This document shows, in pieces, positions 31,572 through 39,862 of a stretch of DNA of 46,154 bases. The translations under genes and the position numbers were made by a program. Under the pieces are notes generated by a model that worked only from the letters and a program-made list of their open reading frames with translations, was not told the DNA's origin and made no database searches. Each line of letters opens with the position of its first letter. The first letter of the stretch is position 1. The DNA is from Candidatus Gugararchaeum adminiculabundum. GTDB lineage: Archaea; Micrarchaeota; Micrarchaeia; Burarchaeales; Gugararchaeaceae. The stretch spans positions 1 to 46,154 of the forward strand of contig CABMDC010000002.1 in NCBI GenBank assembly GCA_902384795.1. Direction: 5' to 3'.

Positions 31572-32624
31572 TCAGACACTGGGTTGTTGTTGAGTCATGC
31601 AGTGGTACGCGCCAAACCCGAAAACAACCTCAGTGGAACGGATGCCAACAATTTTTCTCCCAGGGAATGCCGCGGCAATAATCCCCAGCGCTTTCATGTC
31701 ATTCTCGACCCCGAAAATCGGCACAATCACGGCTGCATTGGAAATGTAAAAGTTCGCATAGCTAGCAGGCAATCTCCTTTTCTTTCCGTCAACCCCGTCC
31801 ACCATTAATTTCCCAGGCATTGGCAAATCCATCACTTTCAACCCGGCCTTCACCAGCTTCTCCTTGTTCTTCGCCATCGCAGAATAATTCTTTTCATCGC
31901 TCTCATCCGGCATGCAGCACAAAACGGTTTTCTCATTCACAAATCTTGCAATATCATCCACATGCCCGTCCGTGTCATCGCCCTCGATTCCCTCTCCAAG
32001 CCAGATGACCTTGTTCGCCCCCAGATACTCAAGCAAATAATTTTCAATCTCCTCCCTCTTCAATTTCGGATTTCGATTTTTATTCAGCAAACACTGCTCA
32101 GTGGTAATCACAATCCCCTTTCCATTCACTTCAACTGACCCGCCTTCCATCACAATCCCCGGGCTAAATTTCTTCAGTTTCAAAATTTCATTTAATTTCC
32201 CAGGAACAATTTTGTCAGCAGAAAGCGGCTCCTCATGCTCGTATTTCATTCCCCAGGCATTGAAAATCCATTCAACCATTGCCAGTTTTTTCTCCTTGCG
32301 ATTCACAACAAAAGTGGGGCCAGCATCTCTAATCCAAGAGTCCATCGTCTCAATCGTATGGAAGCGGACGTTTTCCTTAACTGCAAATCTGTGCGCAAAA
32401 ATCAGCTCGCTCGCCAGCTTTTTTATTCTCTCATTCCTCACCAAAAGCTCGACACGCTCGCCTGTAGAAATCTGCGCCACCATTTCAGCATAGGCTTTCT
32501 GTGCAATTTCCAGCCTCTCTGGCCAGGTGTTCTCATTGTGTGGAAAAACAGCCCAGGTCGCCTCGTGCTTTTCCCATTCGGCTGGCATTGAATAGCCTGA
32601 TTTCTTCGGAGTCTGTGTTTCCAT
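31572..32624 (-). CDS. aguA: Agmatine deiminase
   Basis: Converts agmatine to N-carbamoylputrescine and ammonia. The 350-aa protein shows the family blocks MPAEWEKHEATWAVFPHNENTW, DSWIRDAGPTFVV, GGSVEVNGKGIVITTEQCLL and GDDTDGHVDDIARF. The nucleophilic Cys lies in GAYHCMTQQ near residue 342. I chose ATG 32624 with GTGAT 4 nt upstream; a GTG at 32633 overlapping the previous stop is the alternative. It lies 8 nt downstream of aguB, which catalyses the next step, so both genes serve putrescine synthesis from arginine-derived agmatine. Confidence 0.95.
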   Translation of the reverse strand: METQTPKKSGYSMPAEWEKHEATWAVFPHNENTWPERLEIAQKAYAEMVAQISTGERVELLVRNERIKKLASELIFAHRFAVKENVRFHTIETMDSWIRDAGPTFVVNRKEKKLAMVEWIFNAWGMKYEHEEPLSADKIVPGKLNEILKLKKFSPGIVMEGGSVEVNGKGIVITTEQCLLNKNRNPKLKREEIENYLLEYLGANKVIWLGEGIEGDDTDGHVDDIARFVNEKTVLCCMPDESDEKNYSAMAKNKEKLVKAGLKVMDLPMPGKLMVDGVDGKKRRLPASYANFYISNAAVIVPIFGVENDMKALGIIAAAFPGRKIVGIRSTEVVFGFGAYHCMTQQQPSV

Positions 32625-32632
32625 TCCAATCA

Positions 32633-33502
32633 CTAGAATTTCCTGGTCAAATCAGAATACGCATCCGGTCTCCTATCCCTGAAATAGGGCCAGCCTTCCC
32701 TTTGCTCATCAATAAGCTTCAAATCGCATTCAGCAATCAGAATTTCCTCCTTATTCCTGCTCCCCTTTGCGAGCAATTGCCCGTCAGGCGCGCAAACAAA
32801 GGAGTTCCCCCAGAACTCAACATCATCCTCAATCCCGACCCTGTTCACTGAAACCACAAACACTTCGTTCGCAATCGCGTGCGAGCGTTGAATAATCTCC
32901 CATGCCTCAAGCTGCGCTTTTTTTAATTTCTCATCCAGCCTGTCAGCGCCTCCCCAGCCAATGGCAGTGGGATAGAAAATAATCTGCGCGCCGTTCAGCG
33001 CGCTGATTCTCGCCGCCTCGGGAAACCACTGGTCCCAGCAAACCAAAGGAGCAATTTTCACCTTTCCCAAATCCACAACTTTGAACCCCAAATCCCCTGG
33101 CGAGAAATAGGTTTTCTCATAAAATCTCGGGTCATAGGGAATGTGCATTTTCCTGTATTTGCCTACCAGTTTTCCATTGGCATCAATCACAACCGAGCTA
33201 TTATAGTATTTAGCGCTCGCCCCAGCCCCGCCGCTCTTCTCAAAAACCGATCCAACAATCGCAATTTTATTTTCCTTGGCAGCTTTAGCCAGCGCATCAC
33301 TGGTAGGGCTAGGGATAGTTTCAGCCAACGTGAAATATTTCTTGTCCTCATACTGGGGGAAATATCTCTCTGAAAACAGCTCCTGCAGGCAAACTATCTC
33401 AGCGCCCTTTTTCGCAGCTTCTCCAATCTTCTTCACAGTGCGCGCCAAATTCTCGCCTGCATTTTCAGAAACGCTTGCCTGTATAAGTCCGATTTTTATC
33501 AT
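32633..33502 (-). CDS. aguB: N-carbamoylputrescine amidase
   Basis: A nitrilase-superfamily hydrolase that turns N-carbamoylputrescine into putrescine, CO2 and ammonia. The catalytic triad is visible as Glu41 (CLQELF), Lys118 (YRKMHIP) and Cys155 (PLVCWDQWFPE). HIPYDPRFYEKTYFSPGD is the substrate-specific block of this subfamily. Its length of 289 aa is normal. GAGGAG lies 5 nt before the ATG. aguA follows after 8 nt, and the LarC-like gene precedes by 30 nt on the same strand. Confidence 0.95.
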   Translation of the reverse strand: MIKIGLIQASVSENAGENLARTVKKIGEAAKKGAEIVCLQELFSERYFPQYEDKKYFTLAETIPSPTSDALAKAAKENKIAIVGSVFEKSGGAGASAKYYNSSVVIDANGKLVGKYRKMHIPYDPRFYEKTYFSPGDLGFKVVDLGKVKIAPLVCWDQWFPEAARISALNGAQIIFYPTAIGWGGADRLDEKLKKAQLEAWEIIQRSHAIANEVFVVSVNRVGIEDDVEFWGNSFVCAPDGQLLAKGSRNKEEILIAECDLKLIDEQREGWPYFRDRRPDAYSDLTRKF

Positions 33503-33532
33503 AACTACTCCTCAAATCATTTTCATTCATTC

Positions 33533-33961
33533 CTATCTCTTATACTCCTCTTTCAATTCCTCAATAACAACTCTCAGCGGCTTTCCGGTTTTCTTTGCAA
33601 TCCTCTTCGCATCCTCATATTCCGGCTTCACCTTTTCAATTTCTTTTGCAACCTTGAATCTTATTTTTCCATATTTGGTTTTCTTTTCAACCACTTCAGC
33701 GTTCACCAGGTACTTGTCGCACTCGTAAATTCTCACTCCCAGAGTTCCTGTTTCATCAGAAATTATTTTTGCCAATTTCTCAGGCTCTTCAAAGGCGAAT
33801 GCCTGAATCATAAAACCCGGTCTTCCCTTTTTCCCAAGCAAGGGAATGCAGCACGCATCCTTTGCCCCGGCATCAGCCAGCCTTTCCAGCGCATAGCCTA
33901 GCACTTCTCCAGAAACATCATCCAGGTTCGCCTCAAGAACGAACATTTTCTTGCCTTTCAT
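33533..33961 (-). CDS. Stand-alone LarC C-terminal domain (DUF111) protein
   Basis: A 142-aa protein corresponding only to the C-terminal domain (LarC2) of the nickel-insertion cyclometallase LarC. LEANLDDVSGEVLGYALERL matches the family block, followed by a GRPGFMIQ strand, the ETGTLGVRIYE segment and KVKPEYEDAKRIAKKTGKPL at the C-terminus. Known LarC proteins carry an N-terminal nickel-binding region that is missing here. In some bacteria the two parts are joined by a programmed frameshift; no LarC1 sequence is visible upstream, where the phosphoribosyltransferase gene overlaps by 4 nt. A role outside nickel-pincer cofactor synthesis is possible. Confidence 0.85.
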   Translation of the reverse strand: MKGKKMFVLEANLDDVSGEVLGYALERLADAGAKDACCIPLLGKKGRPGFMIQAFAFEEPEKLAKIISDETGTLGVRIYECDKYLVNAEVVEKKTKYGKIRFKVAKEIEKVKPEYEDAKRIAKKTGKPLRVVIEELKEEYKR

Positions 33962-34398
33962 TCATCTCCCTTCAATTCATTTGGCAGCCTAACGCATAAA
34001 TCTGTTTTGAACAGCACAAAATCCCCAAACTGCCCTCCAATGGCAAGCGTGCGCACCTGTGCGCCTTTCTTCTGCAAAAGCTCTTTTGCTTTTGTAAGCG
34101 TCTCCCCTGTGCGCGAAAAGTCATCCACCACAAGCACGCGTTTTCCTTTCAGCTCCACCTCTGTTCCAATATCCCTCACCAGTTTCGCTTCATCATAGAT
34201 TTTCTTCGGAGGCATCCCATCGTCGTATTTCCTAAAAGAAACACAGGCAAAATCTTTTCCAAGCATGCGTGCAATTTCCTTTCCAGGCTTTTCGCCAGCG
34301 CGCGCGATTCCAATAACCAAGTCGAATTTTTCCAGCACTTTCCTGCTCTTTTCAAATTTTTCAAGAAATTCTTTATGGGAAATTTCCAGCGCTTTCAT
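33958..34398 (-). CDS. Type I phosphoribosyltransferase-family protein
   Basis: A 146-aa protein with the PRPP-binding loop VLVVDDFSRTGETL (about residues 90-103) and an N-terminal hydrophobic strand DLVIGIARAGEKPG that matches the PPi loop region. The nucleobase substrate is not evident; purine salvage or a regulatory role are both possible. I favour ATG 34398, since TTAATAG-type sequence at 34421-34431 is centred about 28 nt away; ATG 34407 adds three residues. It is the first gene of the phosphoribosyltransferase/LarC2/aguB/aguA operon and overlaps the LarC2 start by 4 nt. Confidence 0.82.
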   Translation of the reverse strand: MKALEISHKEFLEKFEKSRKVLEKFDLVIGIARAGEKPGKEIARMLGKDFACVSFRKYDDGMPPKKIYDEAKLVRDIGTEVELKGKRVLVVDDFSRTGETLTKAKELLQKKGAQVRTLAIGGQFGDFVLFKTDLCVRLPNELKGDE

Positions 34399-34405
34399 AA
34401 GAAAC

Positions 34406-34431
34406 ATTTTAATACTTCAATTCTATTAAGC
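34406..34431. promoter_or_regulatory. Overlapping divergent leaderless promoters
   Basis: ATTTTAATA at 34406-34414 is centred about 28 nt before the plus-strand ATG 34438. The minus-strand box in 34421-34431 is about 28 nt before the minus-strand ATG 34398. Neither gene has a ribosome site, so the start codons are only 40 nt apart and the promoters interlock. Confidence 0.5.
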
Positions 34432-34437
34432 TATCCT

Positions 34438-34932
34438 ATGCGCGCGTCAATTTTTGAAAATTCAAAAGAATTTCTCCCCCTGAATAATTACAAACGCATT
34501 TTTGGCTTGATTTTACTGGCCTCTTTTGCAGTTTCACTTGCCTATTTCGCAGTTACATTCCAGGGAATGAGGATTCACTTTTTCCAGTTCGCGGTTTTTG
34601 CCAGCGCGCTCATCTTCGGGCCTGCCGCTGGTTTTGCAACAGGACTGGTCGCGGCAATCCCCTCGGCAATTGCAACCCACAATTACTGGATTCTTGGAGG
34701 AAACGCAATCCTGGGCGCATGCGTTGCGATCTACGCGCGCAAAATTTCAATCCCGCTTGCAGTGGTTGCAGCATTCCTAACCCAGCTGCCATATTTGGTG
34801 GCAACCGATTTGATTTTTGGAATTCCCCTGGCAATGCTCCAGTCCATGGTCCTGCTCATTTTCGCAGAAGACCTGGTTTGCGGGCTGTTCGCTTGGAAAG
34901 CCAAGGATAAGCTAAGGCAGATGCTCGAATGA
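34438..34932 (+). CDS. Small integral membrane protein, ECF transporter S-component-like
   Basis: A 164-aa protein with about five hydrophobic helices. FASALIFGPAAGFATGLVAAIPSA resembles the Gly/Ala-rich central helices of vitamin-binding S components of energy-coupling-factor transporters. No ATPase or T component is encoded nearby, and the ligand cannot be told. I placed the start at ATG 34438, since the TATA-like box is at leaderless distance from it; the frame stays open for 21 codons upstream. The UbiA gene follows after 52 nt with its own TATA-like box. Confidence 0.65.
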   Translation: MRASIFENSKEFLPLNNYKRIFGLILLASFAVSLAYFAVTFQGMRIHFFQFAVFASALIFGPAAGFATGLVAAIPSAIATHNYWILGGNAILGACVAIYARKISIPLAVVAAFLTQLPYLVATDLIFGIPLAMLQSMVLLIFAEDLVCGLFAWKAKDKLRQMLE

Positions 34933-34984
34933 AGCAAGCGTGTGGATAAAGGAATAAAAGCACTCCAATCAAATCTCTACTCCT

Positions 34985-35848
34985 ATGGGCAGCCTAAAGG
35001 CGCTTTGGAAATTGACACGGTTCGAGCATGCGCTCATGTTCTCGGCAGTAGTGCTCATTGGTTTGGCACTCGCTGCAGAAAGAGTCCCTCCTCTCACGCA
35101 GCCCATAATTCTCGCGCTTCTCGCGCCCATGCTTGCGGAAGTCGGCATCTTTGCGCTCAACGATTATTTGGACATCAAAACAGACAAGGCAAACAAAAGA
35201 ACGGACAGGCCGCTGGCAACCGGCGAAATAAGCCCGGGGATTGCGGTTGCGTTGAGCGCAATTGGCATAATCGGAGCACTAGTTTCAGTCTATCTGATTA
35301 GCATGCCCGCATTTGAGTTCGCGCTTTTCATCGCAGCAATTTCAGTCCTTTACAATTTCAAATTGAAAGACCTGCCCCTGGTTGGAAATATGATTGTTGG
35401 ATTCTCCATGGCAGCGCCCTTACTTTTCGGCAGCATAGTGTTTTTCAATTCATTCTTTTTCAGCCGCCTCATCCTGATTCTCTCGGCAATCGCGTTCATC
35501 GCCGGGACTGCGCGCGAAATCGTGAAATCAATCCAGGACATGGAAGGCGACGCCAAGGCGCGCAAATCAAAAACCCTGCCCATAATCATCGGGGCGAAAA
35601 ACTCGGCACTAATCGCAGCGCTCCTTTACATCACAGCAATCGTTCTCACCCCTGTTCTTTATGCGTACGGATTAAAGCAGACAATTCCAGGCATAGCGCT
35701 AATTACAGCAGCTGATTTGATTTTCCTTTTCCTTGTTCTAATGATTCTCAAATCACAGGATAAATCAACACTGAAAGTGGCGCGCAAATATTCTCTTTTG
35801 GCATTCGGTCTTGCAATTTTAGGGGTCCTGCTTTCAGTAATTTTTTAG
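34985..35848 (+). CDS. UbiA-family prenyltransferase, probable digeranylgeranylglyceryl phosphate synthase
   Basis: A 287-aa membrane enzyme with both Asp-rich motifs of the UbiA family: NDYLDIKTDKANKRTDRPL (about residues 58-76) and DMEGDAKARKSKTLP (about 187-201). About eight helices are visible. In archaea this subfamily adds the second geranylgeranyl chain to geranylgeranylglyceryl phosphate, making the ether-lipid core, and sequence style and length support that role over quinone or heme prenylation. GGAATAAAAG at 34951-34960 is centred about 29 nt before the ATG, with no ribosome site. Confidence 0.88.
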   Translation: MGSLKALWKLTRFEHALMFSAVVLIGLALAAERVPPLTQPIILALLAPMLAEVGIFALNDYLDIKTDKANKRTDRPLATGEISPGIAVALSAIGIIGALVSVYLISMPAFEFALFIAAISVLYNFKLKDLPLVGNMIVGFSMAAPLLFGSIVFFNSFFFSRLILILSAIAFIAGTAREIVKSIQDMEGDAKARKSKTLPIIIGAKNSALIAALLYITAIVLTPVLYAYGLKQTIPGIALITAADLIFLFLVLMILKSQDKSTLKVARKYSLLAFGLAILGVLLSVIF

Positions 35849-35863
35849 CGTCTTAAAAAGAGC

Positions 35864-37345
35864 TCAAAGATATTTATATTCCCCGCCCTGGCCCGAATAA
35901 ACTTTTCCAGTTCCGGGCTCAAAGGAGACCAGGGCAAACTCCTGGCCATAGCGCTTTACATACGATTTTTCTTCCGTGTACAGCATCGGAACATAATTGT
36001 TCACATCTCTCCATCCGGCGGCGCTCATCTTGGTGCTTTTTCCTGCAAACTTTTCGTTCATCAGCTCTAGATTCGTTAGCCTGCCGCGCAGCGAAACGAT
36101 TTTTCCGCTTTTCATGTTCCCTACGGCTCTTTCCCCTCCGTTATAGCCCATGGCAGTTACGAAAAGTGAATACTCCTTGCAGTCGTCCGGCATCAGCGAG
36201 TAAACCTCATTCAGGATTTTGGTGAAATACCTGACCCCTCCCTGCAGGCTCTTTCTTATGTCCGTGCGCTCGTCAATGCCCCTGGGCAGATTCACTTTTA
36301 TCCCCATACCGTTGGCAGTGCCTGGCATGAGCTGCGAAACCCCGCGCGCGCCTGCCGGAGATCCGTTATTCGGGTCAAACTTGCTTTCCATGGAAAACAT
36401 GATGCGCATGAACCTGTAGGGATTCAGCAAAACCCTGCCTCCAGTCCTTGCTTCCAGGTCCTCGCATATCCTGGCTATGGACATCCCATAGCCGAAATCC
36501 TTGTTCACGAACTCGATTAGTGCAGATTCTATCCGCCCCACCTTGGCCATGCTTTCAGCAGTGGGGGTCGGAGGGTAGAGCTTTGGGTTGATTGCGGAAT
36601 AAAATTTGTACGCCTCGATCAAATATCCCTTGCTCAGCTCAGGCGGTTTCCCTACGAACGTCCATTTGGTGCGCGCGCTTTCAGCAGAAAATTCCTCATA
36701 CCCCCCAAAATTCCCGGTGTCCTTATCCAGCCGCGCAAATGCCGCGGGCGCGTACTTCTTGAAAAAGTCGTATTCTGAAATCTCTCCTTTTCCGCGCACA
36801 TAATAGACGGGTGTTTTCTCCTTCAGAAACTTAAGCGCCAGGACTTCCTGGCCGTCCGCAAGCTTCACTTTCATAATGGCATACTCGGTCTTGCTTGCGG
36901 CCAGCTCTGCCTTCTTGTCCAAAAACTTTTTCGTGTCATAGTCGATTTTGCTTATGGCTTCCTCGCTGAAAATTGATTTTTCCAGGGCATAGACCCGCTT
37001 GCCGGCAATCACTCCATAGCGCAGCTGGAATTCTTCCAGTGAGAATCTGTTCTGAGTTTCCACATCAAAAAAAATCGTTTGGTTGGAGCTGTCCACATAA
37101 GAGATGGCCACCCTATTCTGGGCGTTTTTCCCATCCACGCATCTCAGTTCCAATATGCGCGCATCATTTCCAATCTTTGAAAAACCATCAAGCGCGTTCT
37201 TGGCTTTTGACGCCAGGTCAAAGATGCGCATCAGTTCCTTGTCGGCAAGCGGCAGCCGGGTTCCGAAATCGCGCTGCGGCAATGCCGGAGCAAGCATAGC
37301 CAGGCCGCCTTCCACGGATTCAGGGTTCTTTTTCTTGTCCGCCAT
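35864..37345 (-). CDS. Protein with C-terminal lytic transglycosylase (SLT) domain
   Basis: A 493-aa protein. Residues 1 to about 290 are an unrecognised mixed region. Residues about 310-450 carry a lysozyme-like transglycosylase core: IMFSMESKFDPNNGSPAG holds the catalytic Glu in MESKF, then ARGVSQLMPGTANGMGI, GGVRYFTKILNEV and TAMGYNGGERAV. In bacteria this fold cleaves murein, which archaea do not make. No signal peptide is seen when the start is ATG 37345; that start has TTTTATTTT about 25 nt upstream and no ribosome site. A longer frame from 37384 would not give a convincing signal peptide either. The target is unknown. Confidence 0.85.
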   Translation of the reverse strand: MADKKKNPESVEGGLAMLAPALPQRDFGTRLPLADKELMRIFDLASKAKNALDGFSKIGNDARILELRCVDGKNAQNRVAISYVDSSNQTIFFDVETQNRFSLEEFQLRYGVIAGKRVYALEKSIFSEEAISKIDYDTKKFLDKKAELAASKTEYAIMKVKLADGQEVLALKFLKEKTPVYYVRGKGEISEYDFFKKYAPAAFARLDKDTGNFGGYEEFSAESARTKWTFVGKPPELSKGYLIEAYKFYSAINPKLYPPTPTAESMAKVGRIESALIEFVNKDFGYGMSIARICEDLEARTGGRVLLNPYRFMRIMFSMESKFDPNNGSPAGARGVSQLMPGTANGMGIKVNLPRGIDERTDIRKSLQGGVRYFTKILNEVYSLMPDDCKEYSLFVTAMGYNGGERAVGNMKSGKIVSLRGRLTNLELMNEKFAGKSTKMSAAGWRDVNNYVPMLYTEEKSYVKRYGQEFALVSFEPGTGKVYSGQGGEYKYL

Positions 37346-37490
37346 GGGGGCTATTTGGAAAAAGGAAAATAAAAGCGTATGCAAAGCCCTCTCTAATTTT
37401 GCAATAACTTTACTGCTTCCCGCTGGCCATGGTATAATTAGACTGCTCGGCTTCTTTAGCGATTATTCCTCCAGCCCCAGCCCTCAATCC

Positions 37491-37497
37491 TAATAAT
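37491..37497 (+). promoter_or_regulatory. TATA-like box of purC
   Basis: TAATAAT is centred 26 nt before the ATG of purC. There is no Shine-Dalgarno, so the transcript is probably leaderless. Confidence 0.45.
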
Positions 37498-37519
37498 CCT
37501 TTTACTCCAATCTATATCC

Positions 37520-38395
37520 ATGGCCGAGCCTGTCATAACCAAAGCAAGCCTTCCATACAAGCTATTTTCCAGCGGGAAAGTGCGCGACACCTTCGAGTAC
37601 GAGGATAAATTGCTCATGGTTTCCACCGACCGGCTCTCTGCTTTTGACGTGATTTTCCCCCAGGGAATACCCTACAAAGGGATAGTTTTGAACGAACTTT
37701 CGCTCTTTTGGTTTGATTTTCTCAAGGGAATTACGAAAAATCACATTGCAGGCAAGCTTCCCCCCAGCCTTCCACGCGACTATAGGCGCAGAAGCATGCT
37801 CGTAAAACGGGCAAAGCCAGTGAAATTAGAGTGCGTTGTCCGGGGGTATTTGGTAGGTTCAGGCTGGAAAGAATACCAAAAAAGCCAGTCAATTTGCGGA
37901 ATTCACCTGCCCTCTGGCCTGAAACTGGCATCCAAACTGCCTGAAACCCTGTTCACTCCGTCGACCAAGGGCGAAATCGGCGAGCACGACATCAATCTCG
38001 ATAAGCCCTCTGCCATTCGCGTTGTTGGCAAGGAAGTTTACGACGAAGTGCGCGAAAAAGCCACGCTCATCTACGAGGCAGCGGCTGACTATGCCGAGAC
38101 CAAGGGAATCATCCTCGCTGACACCAAGTTCGAGTTCGGAGAATGCGACGGTGAAATCATCCTGATTGATGAAGTTTTGACACCTGATTCCTCTCGTTTC
38201 TGGCCCGCTGACCAGTATGAGGAAGGCACCAGCCCGCCCTCGTTTGACAAGCAGTTTGTGCGCGATTACGTCGAGAAACTGGGCTGGGGCAAGAAGCCGC
38301 CAGCGCCCCTGCTCCCGCCAGAAGTGATAAACGGGACAGTGGAGAAGTATATTGAGGCTTATGAGAAATTGACAGGAAAGAAGTTTGTGAGGTAA
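37520..38395 (+). CDS. purC: Phosphoribosylaminoimidazole-succinocarboxamide synthase (SAICAR synthetase)
   Basis: A 291-aa ATP-dependent ligase joining CAIR and aspartate to give SAICAR. Family blocks are SSGKVRDTFEYEDKLLMVSTDR, RLSAFDVIF, the nucleotide region LECVVRGYLVGSGWKEY, and DTKFEFGECDGEIILIDEVLTPDSSRFW. The length fits the longer PurC form. The AT-rich unknown gene starts immediately after the stop (TAAATG), followed by purE, the preceding enzyme of the pathway. All three read as one transcript. Confidence 0.96.
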   Translation: MAEPVITKASLPYKLFSSGKVRDTFEYEDKLLMVSTDRLSAFDVIFPQGIPYKGIVLNELSLFWFDFLKGITKNHIAGKLPPSLPRDYRRRSMLVKRAKPVKLECVVRGYLVGSGWKEYQKSQSICGIHLPSGLKLASKLPETLFTPSTKGEIGEHDINLDKPSAIRVVGKEVYDEVREKATLIYEAAADYAETKGIILADTKFEFGECDGEIILIDEVLTPDSSRFWPADQYEEGTSPPSFDKQFVRDYVEKLGWGKKPPAPLLPPEVINGTVEKYIEAYEKLTGKKFVR

Positions 38396-39271
38396 ATGGA
38401 TATGGCAGATTACGATAAAATTAATCCAGGCATTGAAGACTTAGAAAAAAAGGATAAAGAATGTAAAAGCAGATCTAGCAGTGTCCTCCTTCTCATTATT
38501 TCTGCTATCCTTCTATTCGCTTTATTCTCTCTAGTTCAAGACGGAAGTCTACCCATGAAATTCCTTTATCTAGTCTGCCTTTTTCCACTTTACCTTATCA
38601 ATAGCTTCTCTAAGCAAGGATTAAGACTTAGTTTATATGCAGAGACTCGTCTTTCTCTTTTAAAAGCGGTTATTTCGCTCCGTAATGGAAAATACAAGGA
38701 AGCTGCGCAATCATTAAAAAAAGCTAGGAGAAATCTCCGCAGTGTTCCTACATCCGATGATTATTCTCTTCTATCTAACGTTAAAATGGACGACTATAAT
38801 CGTGGACTAAAGATTCTTGATACAATGATAGATTTACTGTCCAAGGAAAACCCCCCCTTCCTCGAGGCGAATTTACTCAATTTTATCAATACGTTCGAAT
38901 CACGTAACTATTCTGCGGCTCCCGGAATCTTAAAGGGTCTAGAGCAACTTGCACCGCAACAAAATGAGAGTTCATTCCAAAATTTCAAGAAATCCCTCGA
39001 ACTGATTCAAAAAGAAATTTCTGAAAGTACTGCAAAACTACCCCCTCAAATCAAAGGTTTTCTTCCCCCTTTAGGGTATGTTATCGTTTTCATTCTACTT
39101 ACTGGTGTTTTCTCTTACATCCTATTACTAGTCCTACCAGTAGTTTTACCTTTTCTTCCACCAAATCTTAAACCCGATGAAAAATCTCTTTTTGGCATAT
39201 CTGTCCCTATTGCAGTCGTCCTTTCAGGATTTTTGTTGGCGTCAAAGGGAAGAGGTGATTTGAATGGTTGA
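38396..39271 (+). CDS. AT-rich insertion gene: membrane protein with helical-repeat-like middle
   Basis: A 291-aa protein of unknown family. Two hydrophobic helices lie near residues 27-47 and 53-70; a TPR-like helical cytoplasmic region spans about 80-215; two or three hydrophobic helices lie near the C-terminus (about 222-285). Codons are visibly AT-richer than those of purC and purE on either side. The start ATG touches the purC stop, and the 3' end overlaps the purE start by 8 bp, so the insertion is precise and keeps the operon intact. A recent acquisition is likely; the function is unknown. Confidence 0.75.
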   Translation: MDMADYDKINPGIEDLEKKDKECKSRSSSVLLLIISAILLFALFSLVQDGSLPMKFLYLVCLFPLYLINSFSKQGLRLSLYAETRLSLLKAVISLRNGKYKEAAQSLKKARRNLRSVPTSDDYSLLSNVKMDDYNRGLKILDTMIDLLSKENPPFLEANLLNFINTFESRNYSAAPGILKGLEQLAPQQNESSFQNFKKSLELIQKEISESTAKLPPQIKGFLPPLGYVIVFILLTGVFSYILLLVLPVVLPFLPPNLKPDEKSLFGISVPIAVVLSGFLLASKGRGDLNG

Positions 39272-39668
39272 AGTTTTAATTATCGTCGGAAGCCAGTCGG
39301 ACATGCCAGTCGCAGAGAAAGCCAAGCAGGCACTGGACGATTTGTCTATTTCCAACGAGATAAAAGTGGCATCCGCCCACAGGCAACCCGAATTAGTAGA
39401 CAAAGCGGTCAAGGAATCCGACGCAAAAGTGTTCATTGCCATAGCCGGTTTATCGGCGGCACTTCCAGGAGTAGTTGCCTCGAAAACCAAGAAACCCGTC
39501 ATAGGCGTACCCGTAAACGTGAAATTGGACGGCCTGGACGCGCTTCTTTCAGTGATGCAAATGCCCCCAGGGGTTCCGGTCGCCACCGTCGGAATAGACA
39601 ATGGAAAGAACGCGGCTTTGCTCGCAGCAAGGATACTCGCGCTCTCGAATTCCAAGCTCAAAATTTAG
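39264..39668 (+). CDS. purE: Phosphoribosylaminoimidazole carboxylase / N5-CAIR mutase catalytic subunit
   Basis: A 134-aa PurE, shorter than typical bacterial forms (about 160). The active-site block [12 protein letters not shown] is at residues 9-20, VASAHRQPE near 35-43, and the C-terminal block [20 protein letters not shown] is intact. It converts AIR (with CO2) or N5-CAIR to CAIR, the substrate of PurC. No purK is seen in the window, so either mechanism is possible. The gene overlaps the preceding AT-rich gene by 8 bp. Confidence 0.94.
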   Translation: MVEVLIIVGSQSDMPVAEKAKQALDDLSISNEIKVASAHRQPELVDKAVKESDAKVFIAIAGLSAALPGVVASKTKKPVIGVPVNVKLDGLDALLSVMQMPPGVPVATVGIDNGKNAALLAARILALSNSKLKI

Positions 39669-39738
39669 CTCTCTATAGTTTCCAAAAAAATCCCATTTTT
39701 ACCGTCGTAGACTCGGGTTTTTCAGAAACCGGAAAGTT

Positions 39739-39758
39739 TATAAACCATAAGGTTTATA
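39739..39758. promoter_or_regulatory. Palindrome over the likely TFB promoter
   Basis: TATAAACC and GGTTTATA form an 8-bp dyad with a 4-nt spacer, and both arms resemble TATA boxes. Transcription from here would give a leader of about 75-80 nt before ATG 39863, long compared with the leaderless neighbours. This could allow autoregulation of the initiation factor. Confidence 0.45.
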
Positions 39759-39862
39759 TACCAGGAAATCCAGAATATTTAAGAAACAACTGGTTTTCAA
39801 AGAAAAGCCGAAGGATTAGAGACTAGGGACTTTTAGAAAACTTTTAGGATGGGGTGTATCGT

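Noticed and set aside
33958-34398. Reading the phosphoribosyltransferase gene as a missing LarC1 half joined by frameshift
   Set aside because: Its PRPP-binding loop VLVVDDFSRTGETL and overall pattern are those of a type I phosphoribosyltransferase and not of the nickel-binding LarC N-terminal region.
34942-35301. Plus-strand frame of 119 codons overlapping the start of the UbiA gene
   Set aside because: It is out of frame with the conserved prenyltransferase and its product is Ser/Ala/His/Arg-rich with no family pattern.
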